64,000 bases of DNA from contig NZ_QOCZ01000002.1 of assembly GCF_018207095.1 (NCBI RefSeq), positions 1 through 64,000 on the forward strand, written 5' to 3'. Positions within the stretch are counted from its first letter, which is position 1. Each line of letters starts with the position of its first letter. The position numbers and the translations under genes were made by a program. The notes below the pieces were generated by a model that did no database searches, was not told where the DNA came from, and saw only the letters and a list, made by a program, of their open reading frames with translations. The DNA is from Nocardiopsis sp. MG754419. GTDB taxonomy: Bacteria > Actinomycetota > Actinomycetes > Streptosporangiales > Streptosporangiaceae. This document shows, one piece after another, positions 63,572 to 64,000 of the stretch.

Positions 63572-64000
63572 TCGCACCCGGGGCGAGGGTCGCCCGCACG
63601 TGCTCCAGCGCGGGTGCGCGCAGCAGGGCGTGCAGATCGAAGAAGACCCGCGCCGCCCGGCTGCCCGCCCAACGGTCGGGCAGCAGTTCCGGCGGAAGCC
63701 CGGGGTCGAGGAAGGGCAGCCGCCGCCAGGAGTCCACGGCCCGCAGGTGATCGGCGAAGGCGTCCGCCCGCTGTCGCGGGTCCCCGCCCGGCCGGGTGCC
63801 CCGGCGACGCCAGGCGGTCAGCACCGGCTCGTGCTCGTCGAGGAAGCCCCGGTACATGGCCTGGAGCGCGGGCAGGTCCCACCAACGCGCCACGGACGCG
63901 GCGGGGTCGCGAAAGTCCAGGTGGGTGGCGTGGAACAGTTCCGCGTGCCGTTCCAGGTCCAGTTCGCGCAGGGTGGCGCGGGCCTGGTCGGTGAGGTGGG
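63549..64000 (-). CDS. PaaX-family transcriptional regulator, N-terminus cut by window edge
   Basis: From the right edge leftward, about 150 codons stay open to a stop at 63549. The C-terminal domain of PaaX is recognisable: 'VARWWDLPALQAMYRGFLDE', then 'RLPFLDPGLPPELLPDRW' and 'AGSRAARVFFDLHALL'. PaaX proteins repress CoA-dependent aromatic catabolism and are released by an aryl-CoA. It converges on the SDR-ECH-RidA operon and probably controls it and genes beyond the window. The DNA-binding N-terminus is outside the window. Confidence 0.82.
   Translation of the reverse strand, partial: HLTDQARATLRELDLERHAELFHATHLDFRDPAASVARWWDLPALQAMYRGFLDEHEPVLTAWRRRGTRPGGDPRQRADAFADHLRAVDSWRRLPFLDPGLPPELLPDRWAGSRAARVFFDLHALLRAPALEHVRATLAPGAITPPERG

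Overview
The window reads as a chromosomal segment of a very G+C-rich actinobacterium. The gene order tig-clpP1-clpP2-clpX ... folC-DUF4233-ndk-mreB-mreC-mreD-mrdA-rodA ... rne-rplU-rpmA-obgE-proB ... proA is the conserved actinobacterial core order. A mycothiol-type DsbA-family protein, many GTG starts and the overall protein similarity suggest Nocardiopsis or a close relative in Nocardiopsaceae. This assignment is inference from gene content and order; no database was searched.

Layout. 1-9.3 kb holds housekeeping metabolism: an MFS transporter cut by the left edge, 4-alpha-glucanotransferase, aminopeptidase N, an Rv2466c-like reductase, aldehyde dehydrogenase and ribose-5-phosphate isomerase B, with two very small genes. 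9.3-17.5 kb holds a membrane PP2C/SpoIIE-type phosphatase, the Mg transporter MgtE, an Rv0909-type small protein, a degenerate M23 protein, a [2Fe-2S] protein with a lysine-rich tail, an ABC exporter and a nucleotidyltransferase. 17.5-18.1 kb holds tRNA-Gly(TCC), abutted by three 80-bp hairpin repeats, and tRNA-Pro(TGG). 18.2-22.8 kb is the protein-quality-control block (trigger factor, ClpP1, ClpP2, ClpX) with a ClgR-like operator upstream of clpP1.

22.9-35.7 kb is an accessory stretch between clpX and folC, a place where related actinobacteria often carry valS. It holds a DUF305 lipoprotein divergent from four tandem secreted LVIVD-repeat genes, a translationally coupled ABC-transporter/two-component operon, an Rpn-like PD-(D/E)XK protein and a divergent second FolC-like ligase. 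LVIVD copy 2 has a 35-codon internal deletion and copy 4 a frameshifting deletion. Both deletions begin immediately after the same 99-nt identical tract.

35.8-44.2 kb: folate polyglutamylation, NDP kinase and the cell-elongation operon mreBCD-mrdA-rodA. 44.6-53.8 kb: the radical-SAM/DUF2344 pair, RNase E/G, ribosomal proteins L21 and L27, and the GTPase Obg. 53.9-60 kb: proB and proA, separated by an alpha/beta hydrolase, two overlapping SDR genes and a PemK/MazF-like gene. 60-64 kb: a secreted beta-solenoid-like protein, then an SDR / enoyl-CoA hydratase / RidA operon facing a PaaX-family regulator, probably the edge of a CoA-dependent aromatic catabolism cluster.

The strongest lead for follow-up is the LVIVD array: its duplication, mosaic sequence and matched deletions. 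Next are the hairpin repeats at tRNA-Gly and the hairpin-rich leader upstream of the DUF2344-rne genes.
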